Shown: positions 33,948-45,567, numbered from the stretch's first letter. The stretch: 64,000 bases of DNA from Macrotrachela quadricornifera (GCA_022393335.1 JAJEKB010021263.1:1571227-1635226); one strand, 5' to 3'. Program-made: numbers and translations. The notes: generated by a model from the sequence alone, not told the origin.

Positions 33948-35153
33948 ATGCCAAGTCGAGTCCTTCGTAGCAATCCAGAGAGAACAGATCGACTACTAGA
34001 GTTTTCACGTGATATAGAAGAGAGCGGCATATCACCACAACAACATACATCTGGTGAATTGGAACGAGACGTTACGGATCAAACAATGGAGTCAAAAACA
34101 CTGGAACAAACAGTAAGTGCTACAATGGATCTCCAGATGGTGATGAAAATGCTACAGAAAATGCAAGCTGAGTCTAGCGAGGGATTTAAAGAGATAAAGG
34201 AGTTCAAGGAGGAGGTTCGGTATCGCGTTGAACAAGTGGATTCAAAAATGGAACATCTGGCTGCGAGAATGGTACAAGGCGAAAATCACCGAACACAAGA
34301 GATGAAGAACATACAGGATCAGAACAATGCTATAAAACTGACCAACTCAACAAGTTTGGCATCTACCGATCAATTGGTATCATCAGGTAAGGGTTACAAT
34401 TTAACATCGTCAAGTCAAAATCTTCTTCGAATGGCACTTGACAAACAAATCGACGAGTTGAAGCCATACTATGGCAAGAAGCAAGAGAATGTTGAGCTAT
34501 GGATTAAAAAGATCGACAAACTGGCAGACATCGCGAAGATGCCGGATGATGAAGTGTTTTTGTTAGCCCAATTAAAACTGCAAGGAGATGCCGAGATGTG
34601 GTGGGAGAATAAGAGGAAAGAAGTGGCTTCATGGCGGACACTAAAGAGTAAGTTACTGGACACCTTCGGACCGCTCGGTAAATCAAACAGACTGGAGCTA
34701 GAAGCGCTTCTTCATCGTCGACAACAAAACCTGAACGAACCAGCAACCAAATATTGGAATGATATGATGAGCCTATGTTCAGTATATGATGAAAACATGC
34801 CTACACAAGATCGGGTATGGCGAATCGTCAGTGGGGCGTTGCCAGAGTTCCGGTACAAGTACGAAAACAAGACCTTCGATGATGTTGATCAACTTCTCAA
34901 AGTATTGATCCAACATGAAGAAGGTAGACTGCGAGCTTCATATGACGAGCAAGAACATCATGGGCAGATGACCAACGCCGTACAAGGTTCTCACAATGTG
35001 GCATGGAAGCATCAGCAATTCTCCGAAGCTGTTGATCAAGCAGCAAACAGACAACAACGACCACAGTGGAACAATCGATCGGGGAACATGCAGCAGTACA
35101 AGAACCGATCTGATGGCAACAAAGACCACCAAACTTCCAAGTACCCAAACTAG
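33948..35153 (+). CDS. gag: Retrotransposon gag polyprotein
   Basis: 401 aa from ATG 33948 to TAG 35151-35153. The N-terminal part is charged and coiled-coil-like (MVMKMLQKMQAESSEGFKEI). The central capsid-like region has the retrotransposon-gag pattern (LLAQLKLQGDAEMWWENKRK, SWRTLKSKLLDTFGPLG, ALLHRRQQNLNEPATKYWND). The C-terminus is Gln/Asn/Arg-rich, likely nucleic-acid-binding, without a CCHC zinc knuckle. Gag would assemble the particle that packages the element RNA. The last codons form the frameshift site into pol. Confidence 0.9.
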   Translation: MPSRVLRSNPERTDRLLEFSRDIEESGISPQQHTSGELERDVTDQTMESKTLEQTVSATMDLQMVMKMLQKMQAESSEGFKEIKEFKEEVRYRVEQVDSKMEHLAARMVQGENHRTQEMKNIQDQNNAIKLTNSTSLASTDQLVSSGKGYNLTSSSQNLLRMALDKQIDELKPYYGKKQENVELWIKKIDKLADIAKMPDDEVFLLAQLKLQGDAEMWWENKRKEVASWRTLKSKLLDTFGPLGKSNRLELEALLHRRQQNLNEPATKYWNDMMSLCSVYDENMPTQDRVWRIVSGALPEFRYKYENKTFDDVDQLLKVLIQHEEGRLRASYDEQEHHGQMTNAVQGSHNVAWKHQQFSEAVDQAANRQQRPQWNNRSGNMQQYKNRSDGNKDHQTSKYPN

Positions 35154-35188
35154 ATCTGGGGCCGTCGAAGGATGGCGACGACCCCAGA
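35144..35188 (+). promoter_or_regulatory. -1 ribosomal frameshift signal at gag/pol junction
   Basis: The heptamer C CCA AAC (35144-35150) is in the correct phase of gag and is followed directly by the gag stop TAG. After 4 bases comes a hairpin. TCTGGGG (35155-35161) pairs with CCCCAGA (35182-35188). One C/A mismatch follows. CGTCG (35163-35167) then pairs with CGACG (35176-35180) around an 8-base loop. Pol is in the -1 frame and has no start codon of its own; its frame is open only from 35114, after a TGA at 35111. All parts of a canonical signal are present. Confidence 0.85.
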
Positions 35189-38100
35189 AACACGAACATC
35201 AAACATCCATCCTTGTTTTATATCACTGCCCTAGTCAATCAACAACCCTTACAAGTCCTTGTGGATACTGGCGCTCATCAAACCTTCATCTCAAACAAAA
35301 TAGTTCAACGACTTGGTCTACAACTGGTACATGGTCATAAGCAGAACCACTGGCTTGCTGATGGCATCACACCATTTGTAACTAACGGTGAAGTGAACTT
35401 GTCTATGAAATTGGGAAGAGTAGAAACAACGGTTCTGGCATCTGTGGCTCAAACGCTGTCATGTTCCTGCATTTTAGGTGTGGACTGGATCCGGGACAAC
35501 AATGTTTCAATACTTACACATGAAAGTCGGATTGCCATGTTCAATAAACAAGGGAACGAGACTGCATCAGTGGCGATGGAATTGGGTGGAGATGGCAGTA
35601 AAACAAACCTGGCTATTGGTACTTTCTCTATCCAGCCCAAGTCCAATGTAACGCAGATGATTGAGGACCTGTCGGCTCATCTGGAACTTATGCCGCAACA
35701 ACAGCAAGTGAAGAGTCTTCTAGGTAATTTTGAGGCAATCTTCGATGTCTCTATTCCTACAAAAGCTACGACGGCGATGTTTCACACGATCGATACTGGA
35801 GAAGTGCAGCCCATCGTCGAGCGAACTCGAATCCAATCAAAGTTTCAAAAGGGAGAAACGAAGAAACATGTGGAGATCATGCTAGCAGCTGGGCAAATTG
35901 TTCATTCAAATTCACCGTGGGCAGCACCTGTGCACATCGTCAAGAAACCAGATGGTTCAACAAGGTTTACAGTGGATTATCGCAAGCTCAACAGTGCGAC
36001 GATCAAGGACAACTATCCCCTGCCGTCAATCTCTGAAACAATCAATCAACTGCAGGGTCATGGCTACTACACCAAGATGGATCTAAAGAGTGGTTACCTG
36101 CAGATTCCGATCTTGGAGCGGGATCAATCCAAAACAGCCTTCATTACTAGAGATGGCTTGTACCACTTCAAAGTTCTGCCTGCTGGATTGAAGAATGCTC
36201 CGCCGACGTTTCAGCGGATCATGAATACCATTGTTGTGCAAGGTCGTGAACAGTACTGTTTGGTCTATCTGGACGATATTATAGTATTCTCAAAGTCGTT
36301 CAATGATCACCTTGGACACGTGAGAGAAGTCCTTGCAGCACTACACAAGCACCAGTTCCAGCTCAACCCACCGAAATGTGAGTTTTTTAAATCTAGGATG
36401 AAGTATCTGGGGCATATGGTTGATGCAAATGGGATGAGGCCGTTGGATGACAAGATCGAGACCATTCAACAGCTACCGATGCCAACTACACTCCGCGAAG
36501 CAAACTACTTTATTGGAGCTCTAGGGTTTTATCGTAAGTTTATTAAGAACTTCGCGCAAATGGCAGCGCCAATACATCGCACCACCAACTTACACAAGCG
36601 GCATCATCGTGAGTTTACCTGGGGACCAGAGCAAGTTAACGCATTCAACCAGTTAAAAGTGGCTATTTCAACAACACCACTGGTGCTCGATTTTCCTGAT
36701 GATAACTCACCACTGATCTTGTCGACTGATGCTTCAGACATTGGAATTGGTGGAGTCCTCAAGCAAATAACACCCGATGGTGTTCGAGTCATCTACTATC
36801 ATTCCCAACTGCTTAACTCTGCTCAAAAGCAATATGCAACTATTGAGAAGGAAGCCTTGCCAGTGTTCAAATGTGTGGAAAAGCTTCGTCCTTACTTGCT
36901 TGGCCGTGACTTCATCATCGAGACAGATCACTGCACCTTATGCAACTTTCACAAAAAGGGATCCAAGAACCGACGAGTGGACAGCTGGTCATTAATTCTC
37001 TCAGAGTACAACATCCAAGAAGTGCGTTACAAGAAGGGCAAGCGCAATTGTGATGCTGATCTTGCATCTAGATTCCCAATTGGAACACCAGATACAGTGG
37101 TAAAAGAAGATCAGCTTATAACACCAAGGCGGACTTGTATTAATGTGGTGACTCAGGCTGCTGCAGCACGCATCAAGTCTTTGGAATCTGATACTCAATT
37201 ACCATCTACAAACTTATCAAAATGCTCACCTGACTGGAAACGTAATGGTATGGATTCTGAAGAAATCGATAACAATGACGCATCGACTATGCTATTATCA
37301 ACTTCAAAAGATGGACGCTCACCATTGGATCTGGTACGAATCAAGGAAGCACAACAACAGGATAGAACCATACGAGAACACATTAAGAAACCACCTGAAG
37401 GTATGGTAATCAATGATGGCATCTTATATCAACTATGCAGCAGCAGAAGGGGTAAACAAATGGTTCCATATATTCCTAAATCTCTGGTTCCAGAAGTTCT
37501 GGCTGTGGCTCATACTCATCAATTTTCAGCACATTTTGGACGAGACAAGACTTTTGGAAAACTTAAAGGTCGATGCTTTTGGCCTGGGATGTGTGCAGCA
37601 ATTCAAACTTACGTAAAAGAGTGTCAAGCATGTACAAGATTCAACACCAGACGGCAAAAACCACCTGGACATCTACACTCAATCGAGCCTCCTTCTGAAA
37701 TCTTCAACCTGGTGGGATTGGATTTCTAGGGACCAGTTCAAGAATCAAATAACGGAAACAAATACGTCATTGTCCTCACAGATTATCTATCAAAATTCGT
37801 TGTAGCAAAAGCTCTTCTAACATGTACGGCACAACTGACAGCGGAATTTATAGTGGAAACGGCTTTAACTTTCGGAGTCCCAAGTCAACTTCTCACAGAT
37901 AACGGCACACATTTTAAAAATGAACTGTTCCAATGTCTGAACAAGCTTCTGGGTTTTAAACATATACTGTCAACGCCTTACCATCCGCAAACCAACGGCC
38001 AAACGGAAAGATGGAATGCAACGATGAGACCGAAGTTGGCGATGCTGTGTGAAAACAATGAATCCAATTGGGATGATTTTCTACCTGGAGTGGTGCACGC

Positions 38101-38521
38101 ATACAATACCAGCGTTCATGCTACAACTGGCTACTCGCCATCATTCCTGATGTTTGGGCGTGAGATTCCTTTGGCTTTTGATGCAGCTAGACCGGTCCTA
38201 CAGATGCCTAAGATCTCAGATTATGCTGAACATCTATCGAGATATCGGAAGGTAGTGTTGGACGCAACTAAAAACAATGTTCGACGGTACCAGCAAATGG
38301 CAAAACAGCGGTATGATCATAATCGACAAGCACCAATCTATGAAATTGGTCAACTAGTCTTCGCAAAACGGCGTGGTAGTCGAAACAAGTTCGAAGAAAG
38401 ACACTCGGGGCCCTTCCGAATCATCGATAAGTTGGATAACAATCATTTAACTTATGTAATCAAAAGTGACCATGAAGCAAGTCAATACCAAGTACACGTC
38501 AACGACCTGGTGTCTTGCTAG
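35150..38521 (+). CDS. pol: Retrotransposon pol polyprotein, one in-frame stop
   Basis: Read by -1 frameshift from gag. In order: aspartic protease (VLVDTGAHQTFIS, near 35255), reverse transcriptase (DYRKLNSATIKDNYPLPSI, LVYLDDIIVFSKS near 36265), RNase H (LILSTDASDIGIGGVLKQ near 36715), integrase zinc finger (HTHQFSAHFGRDK...CQAC) and core (LLTDNGTHFKNE; HPQTNGQTERWN near 37983). The C-terminus reads HSGPFRIIDKL and VHVNDLVSC. A TAG at 37727-37729 interrupts the frame at the start of the integrase core, where the family usually has Trp. The frame then continues without other breaks to TAG 38521. The single nonsense codon should remove a functional integrase from this copy. Confidence 0.9.
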
Positions 38522-38663
38522 ATGGTTTATTCACTAAACCACGAACATAGTTAATTAACATTCATCGAGTTGCACATCAACGTACTGTGTCCACAAATAC
38601 CAACCATCTGTGGCTCTCTTCTGATCTTGCAAAATTTGGACATTCGCGTGGACGCTCATCTCA

Positions 38664-38677
38664 TGGAAACGGGGAGG
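38664..38677 (+). other. Polypurine tract
   Basis: TGGAAACGGGGAGG directly precedes the 3' LTR, as expected for the plus-strand primer. Confidence 0.8.
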
Positions 38678-39045
38678 TGTTAGAGGATGACATATATCAT
38701 CCTCTCGTTCTTCATATATGTCTTTTCTTTCTGTTCTTCATATGTCACATATGTTCACATCTCTTATCTGTTCTGTTAACATATGTGAATATACGATGAT
38801 GTATGTTCTACATTTCATCATCTATATTTTTGTCCATCTTCATTTCATCATCTTTTCGCATTGTCCATCCTCATTTCATCATTTTTCTTATTGTCCATCT
38901 TCGTTTCATCATCTTTTCTTTGTTGGATTTCGTCATATCTTTCTCTTGGTTCATCCCAGTATTTATAGTTCTGATTTCTTTGCAATAAATCATTCACTCA
39001 CTAGTCATCTTCTCTCATCTTCTATCATCGAGCAACCCGCTCACA
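38678..39045 (+). repeat. 3' LTR, 368 bp
   Basis: Begins TGTTAGAGG and ends CTCACA, with TG..CA termini. It is 10 bp longer than the 5' LTR because of a short duplication of a TCTCATCT-type stretch near 39010-39020. Confidence 0.92.
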
Positions 39046-39050
39046 GCCGA

Positions 39051-39686
39051 GTAGCAGAATCCATTGATAACTATTAGTTACAATTACAATTTCCTACTCT
39101 ATCTAAAAACACCGTGTCTTACTGAAATGTCTATACACCGAGCTACTTATGGAATATTCTCGCAATACATACGACATATGCTACAGATTTCATGTGAAAG
39201 TAAATCTCACAAACTTAAGACTATTCGCTCGTCGGGGAGCCACTCACAGTAAAATGCTTGTATAGCTCAGTCTACTTCATTGACAGGTCATCTTTTGCTA
39301 TTTACAATCTAGTCGGCTTGCATTTACCTTTCTCAAAGAGAGGATCATGCTTATAACAGAAGAATTCAGAGTACGCGATTCCAAATATCATATATTGTTG
39401 CCAGAAAATCGACGCTACAATAAAACTCCCCATTCGGAACCTTTTTTTAACGAAAAAACGTTGGAAAATTCCTCGAACTTAATGACTCCAATCGATTTCT
39501 TGATCCTGAAAACCTTTGGACAAACTTTATAAGAGATTCACAAGCTGGAAGAATTTGATTGATCAAAAGCACTATATCAAAAATCCGTCGTTGGCTTGGA
39601 TAATGTTGGTTTGGTACCGATAAACACATACACAAACATATCTCAGTTTTTTTCATATGATCCTCTCTTCAGTTGAGAGAATTTAC
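39051..39686. other. Intergenic, nothing recognised
   Basis: No supported coding frame; directly 3' of the retrotransposon. Confidence 0.4.
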
Positions 39687-39923
39687 ATGGTTGACGAATA
39701 CATCAATAATAATTTATATCAATTAATTCACGATTAATATTTATTGAATTCAAAAAATGAAGAAACTGATAAAAGTGTACAATTTAAAACAAGTGATACA
39801 TTACATATACGAAATCAATGTCTAAGATTTTTATTTAAATTAATTTGTTTATTAGCTGACAAATGAACATCAGATTTGTTTGATATTATTAACCATTCTT
39901 TAAAAATCTTTCAAGAAATATAA
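39687..39923 (+). pseudogene. Decayed coding fragment, unknown family
   Basis: A single frame starts at ATG 39687 (MVDEYINNNLYQLIHD), meets TAA, continues with LLNSKNEETDKSVQFKTSDT and LHIRNQCLRFLFKLICLLAD, meets TGA, and ends TSDLFDIINHSLKIFQEI. The helical, coding-like composition carries across two stops. No family recognised. Confidence 0.4.
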
Positions 39924-40610
39924 TATTTAAATTAGGTTCTTGAAGGTTCATTCATTCAAAATAAATTTAAGAATAAAAAATAAGGTATGTTTTAACTACG
40001 CATTGTTATATTCATTTTAAACTTTCTTAATTCTCTAGAGTAGAATTCCAAATTTTTATCATACTCGATATATTTCAGTGGGTTAGAAAAGTAAAAGAAT
40101 ATATTGATGTCATCAGCCTGGACATATAAAAATTTGTCATTCTCCTCTTTTTCTAACTAATAGTCATTTTATTTCCCTAACAGCTATATTGTCATACCAA
40201 CTAAATTCATCGTCACATACGCACATAATATCAGTTTTGTATAAACAAATATACATAGATATACGCATATGAAATTGTTTTATTTGATCCAATAGTTATT
40301 TACTTGCGATGATTATTTTTCATTTCGTCGAGAAATCACACTATTATCGTCGCGGCTGCTTATGAAATGCTTTGAACCCTTCATCATACTCAACTACCTT
40401 TGGCCGTGTTTTCTATAAAATTTCGTCTACAATCTTAGCCACTAGCTGGTGACGTTTAACTCATCATCAACTGTCTTCTTTTTTGTTTGTTATTCGTATC
40501 TTGCTGACAGAACTTCGTAACCAACAAAAAATGTCTGGATTTGTAATATTTTTGAAAGATTTTAGTATCATTTCAAATCATATTTTAGAATTTTATCTTG
40601 TCTGTCTTTT
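39924..40610. other. Intergenic, nothing recognised
   Basis: AT-rich; no supported gene. Confidence 0.4.
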
Positions 40611-40991
40611 ATGCGAGACAGTTTTAGAAAAACTGATCTCTATATGTCTGACAGAATGTGCCCACAAGAATATGTTGATTTAAAGAAAGCAGGTACCGTC
40701 TACTTTGTCAAACACAACATGTCAAGTGACATCCTACGCAATGAGATCTCGAAAAAAGCACACTACGATCTTAATGTTGACATTACAGATAACTTCATAG
40801 AAATAGAATTTTTCTATCTATTATTTACCTTTTTATTGTTGCACAATCATCACCAAAGTCTTTTTGTTCTATACATTATGTCTTATTTATTGATCATCCA
40901 AATTAACATCTCACGTATGTCGGCTGTATATTTAAAGAACAACCATGGAATTATTTTTCTTTTATTCGAGAAGTTAGAAGAATTTTATTGA
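40611..40991 (+). other. Open frame of 126 codons, doubtful gene or exon remnant
   Basis: The first 60 residues look coding (MCPQEYVDLKKAGTVYFVKH, then SSDILRNEISKKAHYDLNVD). The rest is hydrophobic low-information sequence that reads like non-coding AT-rich DNA. It could be an exon remnant of the transposon-like locus to its right. No family recognised. Confidence 0.25.
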
Positions 40992-41795
40992 ATGAAATCC
41001 AAAACTTTTATATCAGCTTGTACGCCTAACGTGTAACCTCGCTGACTGGCAATTCGAAGTCATCATCTGAGAAAATGATTAATCTCATCTTGTAGAGCAT
41101 AGATTGAACCGTAGGAAAACACATTTTGTTTCATTAATAAGTCTCTTTTTTGGTGTTTTATGGTTGGTAATGAAGATGTCACTAATATAACGAAGACAAT
41201 CGTTTGATTCGAACCATCAATCTGTCTAGCTTATACACAGACAAGCTTTGATATTTATAAAGTTGTTCAAGGCTGATTAGGTCTACACCATGATAAGTGT
41301 CTTTTTACTTAACAAACGATTTTCTTATCTATGATTTTAATTTCGAGCTGGCTCACAGAAAAGTAACATATTTTTAACGTCATCGCGTAACCAAAAAGTC
41401 AATATTGTTTGTCGCTACGTATTGATAAGCATCATTATTTCATGAAACCTAGATATCTACAGCTAACTTTTTATGGGCTATCTGATGCATATAGTTTTGG
41501 TTCGAATCTTTTCTTTTAATAGAAAAATTTAGCGCAACGCGATGACGTTTTTTGATTTTTTTTACTTTGCTTATTTCAAAAAAAAATTCCAAATAGCGAT
41601 TTGACATTCAATGATAGCGATAAGCTATCAAAATCGAATTTCTATGAATGTCTCTTGTTAAATTATTATTAATCCATGATAATTGGTCTTCATTTATACC
41701 ATACAGCTGAACTAGAATCACCAATCCGATTCAATTTTTCTCCCCTAATCAAATTTGAACTAACTATCTTTGATTCTATGAATAATTTAAATCTC
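40992..41795. other. Intergenic with two CATCGCG motifs
   Basis: ACGTCATCGCGTAACC occurs at 41377-41392, and an inverted copy GCAACGCGATGACGT at 41534-41548. These belong to the motif family found around the 42366-44149 gene. Confidence 0.55.
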
Positions 41796-42286
41796 TGTTA
41801 GAAGATGACATACATCATCTTCTCTTCTCACATGGCTACCTTCTATTTCGAGTCTCGACACATATTTTTTTCTATTCTCGACATATATGTATTTTTTCTG
41901 TTCTCTTTACATATGTAATATATGTTTTCTGTTCTCTTCACATATGTTCACATATGTTTCTTGTCTTTGTTCTCTTCACGTTCAGTATTACATCATCTTT
42001 CACCTCTATTTCGTCATCTCTCATTACCCATCTTCTATCTGATTTTCTCTCGCATTGTCCACCATCTATTTCACCATCTTTTCATTGTTGTCATTTCATC
42101 ATCTCTCGAATTGCATCAGTTTCACTTTGTGATACTATGTAGTCATTGTCCACTTTCTCCTGTGTTCATATACGCTATATATAGCACTGATTTCTTTGGA
42201 ATAAACCATCATCACTCTTCTTCTTCCCATTCCCAGAGCTAGCCATCATGAGCAACCCAATCTTAAGATAGGATTGCCCGTTCACA
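41796..42286 (+). repeat. Solo LTR of a relative of the gypsy element
   Basis: Starts TGTTAGAAGATGACATACAT and ends TTGCCCGTTCACA. It has the same start, the same palindrome-like ATGACAT..ATCATC, a CATATGTTCACATATG stretch and a pyrimidine-rich TTTCATCATC body as the LTRs at 33482 and 38678. No second LTR or internal region was found, and no target duplication is evident. Confidence 0.65.
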
Positions 42287-42365
42287 ACTGCTGGTGTTTG
42301 TAAAGCCGTATCGAAATATTTTTCTTTGATAAATTTGGATCACGCTTCGACTTATTATTTATTTA

Positions 42366-44149
42366 ATGGCAAAATCAAATGCGGAAAAACAAAAGATTTA
42401 TCGTATGAACTTATCAAACAATAAAATAAAATTTCAACAAATGAAAGAAAAATCTCGTATCCGAGACAACCATCGACGTCGTAATTTGACAAAAGAATCA
42501 TTAGAACAACTTCGTATTCGACAAAAACAAGCATCAAAACGATACAGAGCAAAAAAAGCTCAACTTTCAAGTGAAAATCAATCCTTATCATTCAAAAACC
42601 GGCGAATGTTCGGAAAAGCTGTTAAACGAGCTATCCAGTCATTACCAAAAGATTCAAACAAACGTGTCAATGTAGTGAAACATATTGCACAAGAATTAAA
42701 CTTAATTTCTAAACCAGTTATTCATCATCAACGTCAACAAAGATCTTTACCTAATGATATAAAGGAAGCAGTAGTGAAATTTTATAATCGTGATGATGTG
42801 TCATACCAGATGCCTGGTAAGCGAGATTACATTACAATTAAAGATAATGGAATTGGAACAACACTGCAAAAACGAATTCTTTTATATAATGTTCGGGAAA
42901 CATATGGCTTATTTTTGACTGAATATGCTAATACAGATGTTACTTTATCATTGACTTCATTTAATGAATTACGTCCACGAAATATTTTAACTCAATCACA
43001 TATGTCTCATCGTAGCTGCCTTTGTACACATCATGAGAATATCAACTTGATATTGAAAGATTTATTTAAATACGTTCGATGTACTCCACTGGAATCATTT
43101 CAACAGTTCTCAGCTACGCTGGTTTGTGCTGAGACGGAAGAAAAGTGTATGTTTAGTTCTTGCTTAACATGTAAAAATTATTTCAAGGAAAGAATCTTGG
43201 ATTTGGTAAAAAATCCAGCACAGCAAATGAAATGGTCTCAATGGGTACAGAGTGCTGGTAAAACGCAAAAAATCGATTATGAAGGTACAATTGAAGAGTG
43301 TTTGACTGTTTTGAAAGAGAAAACTGAACCATTTTTGGCTCATGTTTTCATTAAACGACAACAAGCTAGTTTCTTCGAGACGATGAAAACACTTTCCAGT
43401 GATGAAATAATTTGCTCACAGGTGGACTACAGTGAGAATTTTCGATTAACAATGCAAAATGCTGTACAAAGTTCATATTATTCCCAGAGTGCTGTTTCAT
43501 TATTTACATCATATGTTTGGTGTGCTGGTGGTGTTGATGGCCAATCATACGTTTACGTTTCGAACAATTTAGATCATGATAAATATTGTATTAGTGCATC
43601 ACTTGATAAATTATTTGAAAAGTTAAAACAACAATTCAATAATTTGAAAGAAATTCATATTTTTTCTGATGGAGCAACACAGCAGTTCAAGCAAAAGTTT
43701 CTATTTCGAAATTTATGTCGTTTGTCTGAACAATACAAGGTACATATTTTAGTGTTATTCGTTCTAGAAATTTAGCAATAATGTACATAAAAACTGTTTA
43801 GGTAATCTTAAACTGGCACTTCTTAGCCACATCCCACGGAAAGGGCGTGGTTGACGCCCTTGGTGGAACGGTAAAACGTCTTGTGTATCGTGCAATCTTA
43901 GGTGGACAACAGTGTACATCAGCAGCGGACTTTGTGCGTATTTCTCAATCAAAAACAACGACAATCGAAATTGATGAATTAACTCAATCTGATATAGATG
44001 TATCAAAAATACAAATGGAACCAGTTTTTCAATCATTAAAGACGGTACCAGCAACGAAGAAAGTTCATTCAGTTAAAGTACTGAATAATAATTCGATTGA
44101 ATATCGATTTTATTCTTGTAGTTCGAACAAAAAAATTTTTAATTTTTAA
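42366..44149 (+). CDS. Transposase-like protein of unnamed family, two exons, intact
   Basis: Exons 42366-43739 and 43802-44149 join in phase 0 across a 62-bp intron (AAG|GTACAT ... GTTTAG|GTA), giving about 573 aa. The N-terminal 80 residues are very basic and probably bind DNA (IRDNHRRRNLTKESLEQLRI, KQASKRYRAKKAQ). A Cys/His cluster follows (SHRSCLCTHHENIN, CMFSSCLTCKNYFKE). Possible catalytic acidic blocks are CSQVDYSENFRLT, IHIFSDGATQQFKQK and WHFLATSHGKGVVDALGGTV, which would fit an RNase-H-like DDE fold. Similar proteins occur in scattered copies in other animals (from memory), consistent with a transposon or a domesticated derivative. Repeated CATCGCGTTAC motifs lie on both sides. I cannot name the superfamily. 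Confidence 0.7.
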
Positions 44150-44776
44150 ATCAGAATTATGTATCCTATAGACTATTTGTTTTTTATTCGTTCAATTTAA
44201 TTGAAATTTAGTTATATTCAAGTGATAGTATGACTTTAATTGACGAACACTTAGATGAAAACAGTACTTGCTTATAATTAATGAAACTTTTTTATACTAA
44301 TGTAATAATTTTTTAGATGAAAGAGATTTTTTTTCTTGATTATATGTTTATTGATTGTTATAATGGTTAAAACCATACGTTTATTAATAATTTCTCCATT
44401 GAAATAAAGAATAAATAACACTGATTACTTCCTTACTATAAGTACTCAAAAAATTATTACATTTGCTACATGCAGTTACAAATTAATCAAAAGAAAATAT
44501 AGAGAAAAACTTGGTTATAATACCAAGCGTCATCGCGTTACAGGAGCGTCATCGCGTTACCTCAATCAAATCAATATTTCGTTAGAATAACAGCGCTATT
44601 TAAGTAATCTAATTATTGTTTAGAATACTTTAGAGTGTTCACTATAAGTGGTGTACAGAACGTTTTCTCAAATAATATACACATTCGCAGAAAAACGAAG
44701 AGCAAATACATCACCCTCAACTGCTTGTCCCTTTTTCGTCATCGCGTTGCGGCTTTCATTTTATCAATAATTTTCA
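44150..44776. other. Non-coding 3' flank of the transposase-like gene
   Basis: AT-rich, with three CATCGCGTT motifs and no supported gene. Confidence 0.4.
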
Positions 44777-45004
44777 GACAACTCACTCAAACGAACTGAA
44801 GTTTTGCCAGATTATGCAGAGCACATAGATGCATGTTTTAATGAAGAAATAAAGTCTTCAGCTGACTTTGTTACTCAGAAAAGTTAGAAAAAGTAGTGCC
44901 AAAACATCATCGCGTTACGCTCGTACAAGCCGATATATCAACTTATTTTGCAAAAAATCTGAAACAAAGATTAATAGATGATGTTCATTTTCGTATGTCA
45001 ATAG
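44777..45004 (+). pseudogene. Decayed coding segment downstream of the transposase-like gene
   Basis: After an acceptor-like TTTTCAG the frame reads NSLKRTEVLPDYAEHIDACF and NEEIKSSADFVTQKS to a TAG. In another frame it continues EKVVPKHHRVTLVQADISTY, then FAKNLKQRLIDDVHFRMSID and a TAG at about 45004. One CATCATCGCGTTAC motif is inside and encodes HHRVT. No family recognised. Confidence 0.4.
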
Positions 45005-45326
45005 ATAATAAAGGAACAGATTAGTCGTCATCGCTCAATTGTCAAACATTTACCTGTGCCGCAATACATTATTTAAGTTTTCAATTCCTATCCAACATAA
45101 TTATAGTTAGTAATTGTGTGCCTTCGATGGTCGACATCTACCTTTCGGGTTGACTGACAACTGCACAAGTTATAACAACCAGACAAAAAACTTTAAAACT
45201 GCAATCATTATCATTTTTTTAAATTCTAGATTATTTTTTGATATTGAAATTAATTTGTTGATACTAATCTTTTTTTAAATTAATTAAAATTATTCGATGT
45301 CTAGGGTAGTGTTTTCTATTGACGAT

Positions 45327-45567
45327 CAAGGTTCCCGATTGTTTTTAAAAGTGGGAGGGGCTTAAATTTGGCAGAAAGTCTGCCAGTTTTGCCAGCAAGT
45401 GTTTTTATTGAAATTTCTGCAAGAAAATGGGTATAAGAGCCTACAACCCAAAATTTTTCCAGAGTTTTTCGCAAAACTTTGACAAATTTCGCAGAAAGTC
45501 AGACGTTTTTTCAAATTTTGATGGGACTAAAACCTCTCCCCAGCCCCCCGCCTGATCGGGAACCTTG
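45327..45567. mobile_element. 241-bp MITE with exact 8-bp target duplication
   Basis: Terminal inverted repeats CAAGGTTCCCGAT (45327-45339) and ATCGGGAACCTTG (45555-45567) are perfect over 13 bp. The direct duplication TTGACGAT flanks both sides (45319-45326 and 45568-45575). An 8-bp duplication fits hAT-type mobilisation. The interior is non-coding and GC-richer than its surroundings. Confidence 0.88.

Larger units (their letters stand above)
33482..39045 (+). mobile_element. Ty3/gypsy LTR retrotransposon, 5.6 kb, near-intact
   Basis: Two LTRs bound the element, and the 5-bp target duplication GCCGA is exact (33477-33481 and 39046-39050). Order: LTR, primer site, gag, protease, reverse transcriptase, RNase H, integrase, polypurine tract, LTR. 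RNase H precedes integrase, which makes it Ty3/gypsy order. There is no envelope frame. The LTRs differ at only a few sites and one about 10-bp duplication, so the insertion is recent. A stop codon in integrase suggests that this copy cannot move by itself. Confidence 0.95.
41377..45040. repeat. Dispersed CGTCATCGCGTTAC motif around the transposase-like gene
   Basis: Copies: 41377-41392 (plus), 41534-41548 (inverted), 44527-44541, 44546-44560, 44737-44750, 44905-44918 and a truncated one near 45027. None was noticed elsewhere in the window. They may be subterminal transposase-binding repeats. Confidence 0.55.

Noticed and set aside
41500..41515. GGTTCGAATC, resembling a tRNA B box
   Set aside because: No A box or cloverleaf pairing could be built around it.
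41796..42286. Complete second LTR retrotransposon
   Set aside because: Only one LTR-like copy; the following gene is not gag or pol and no second LTR was found.
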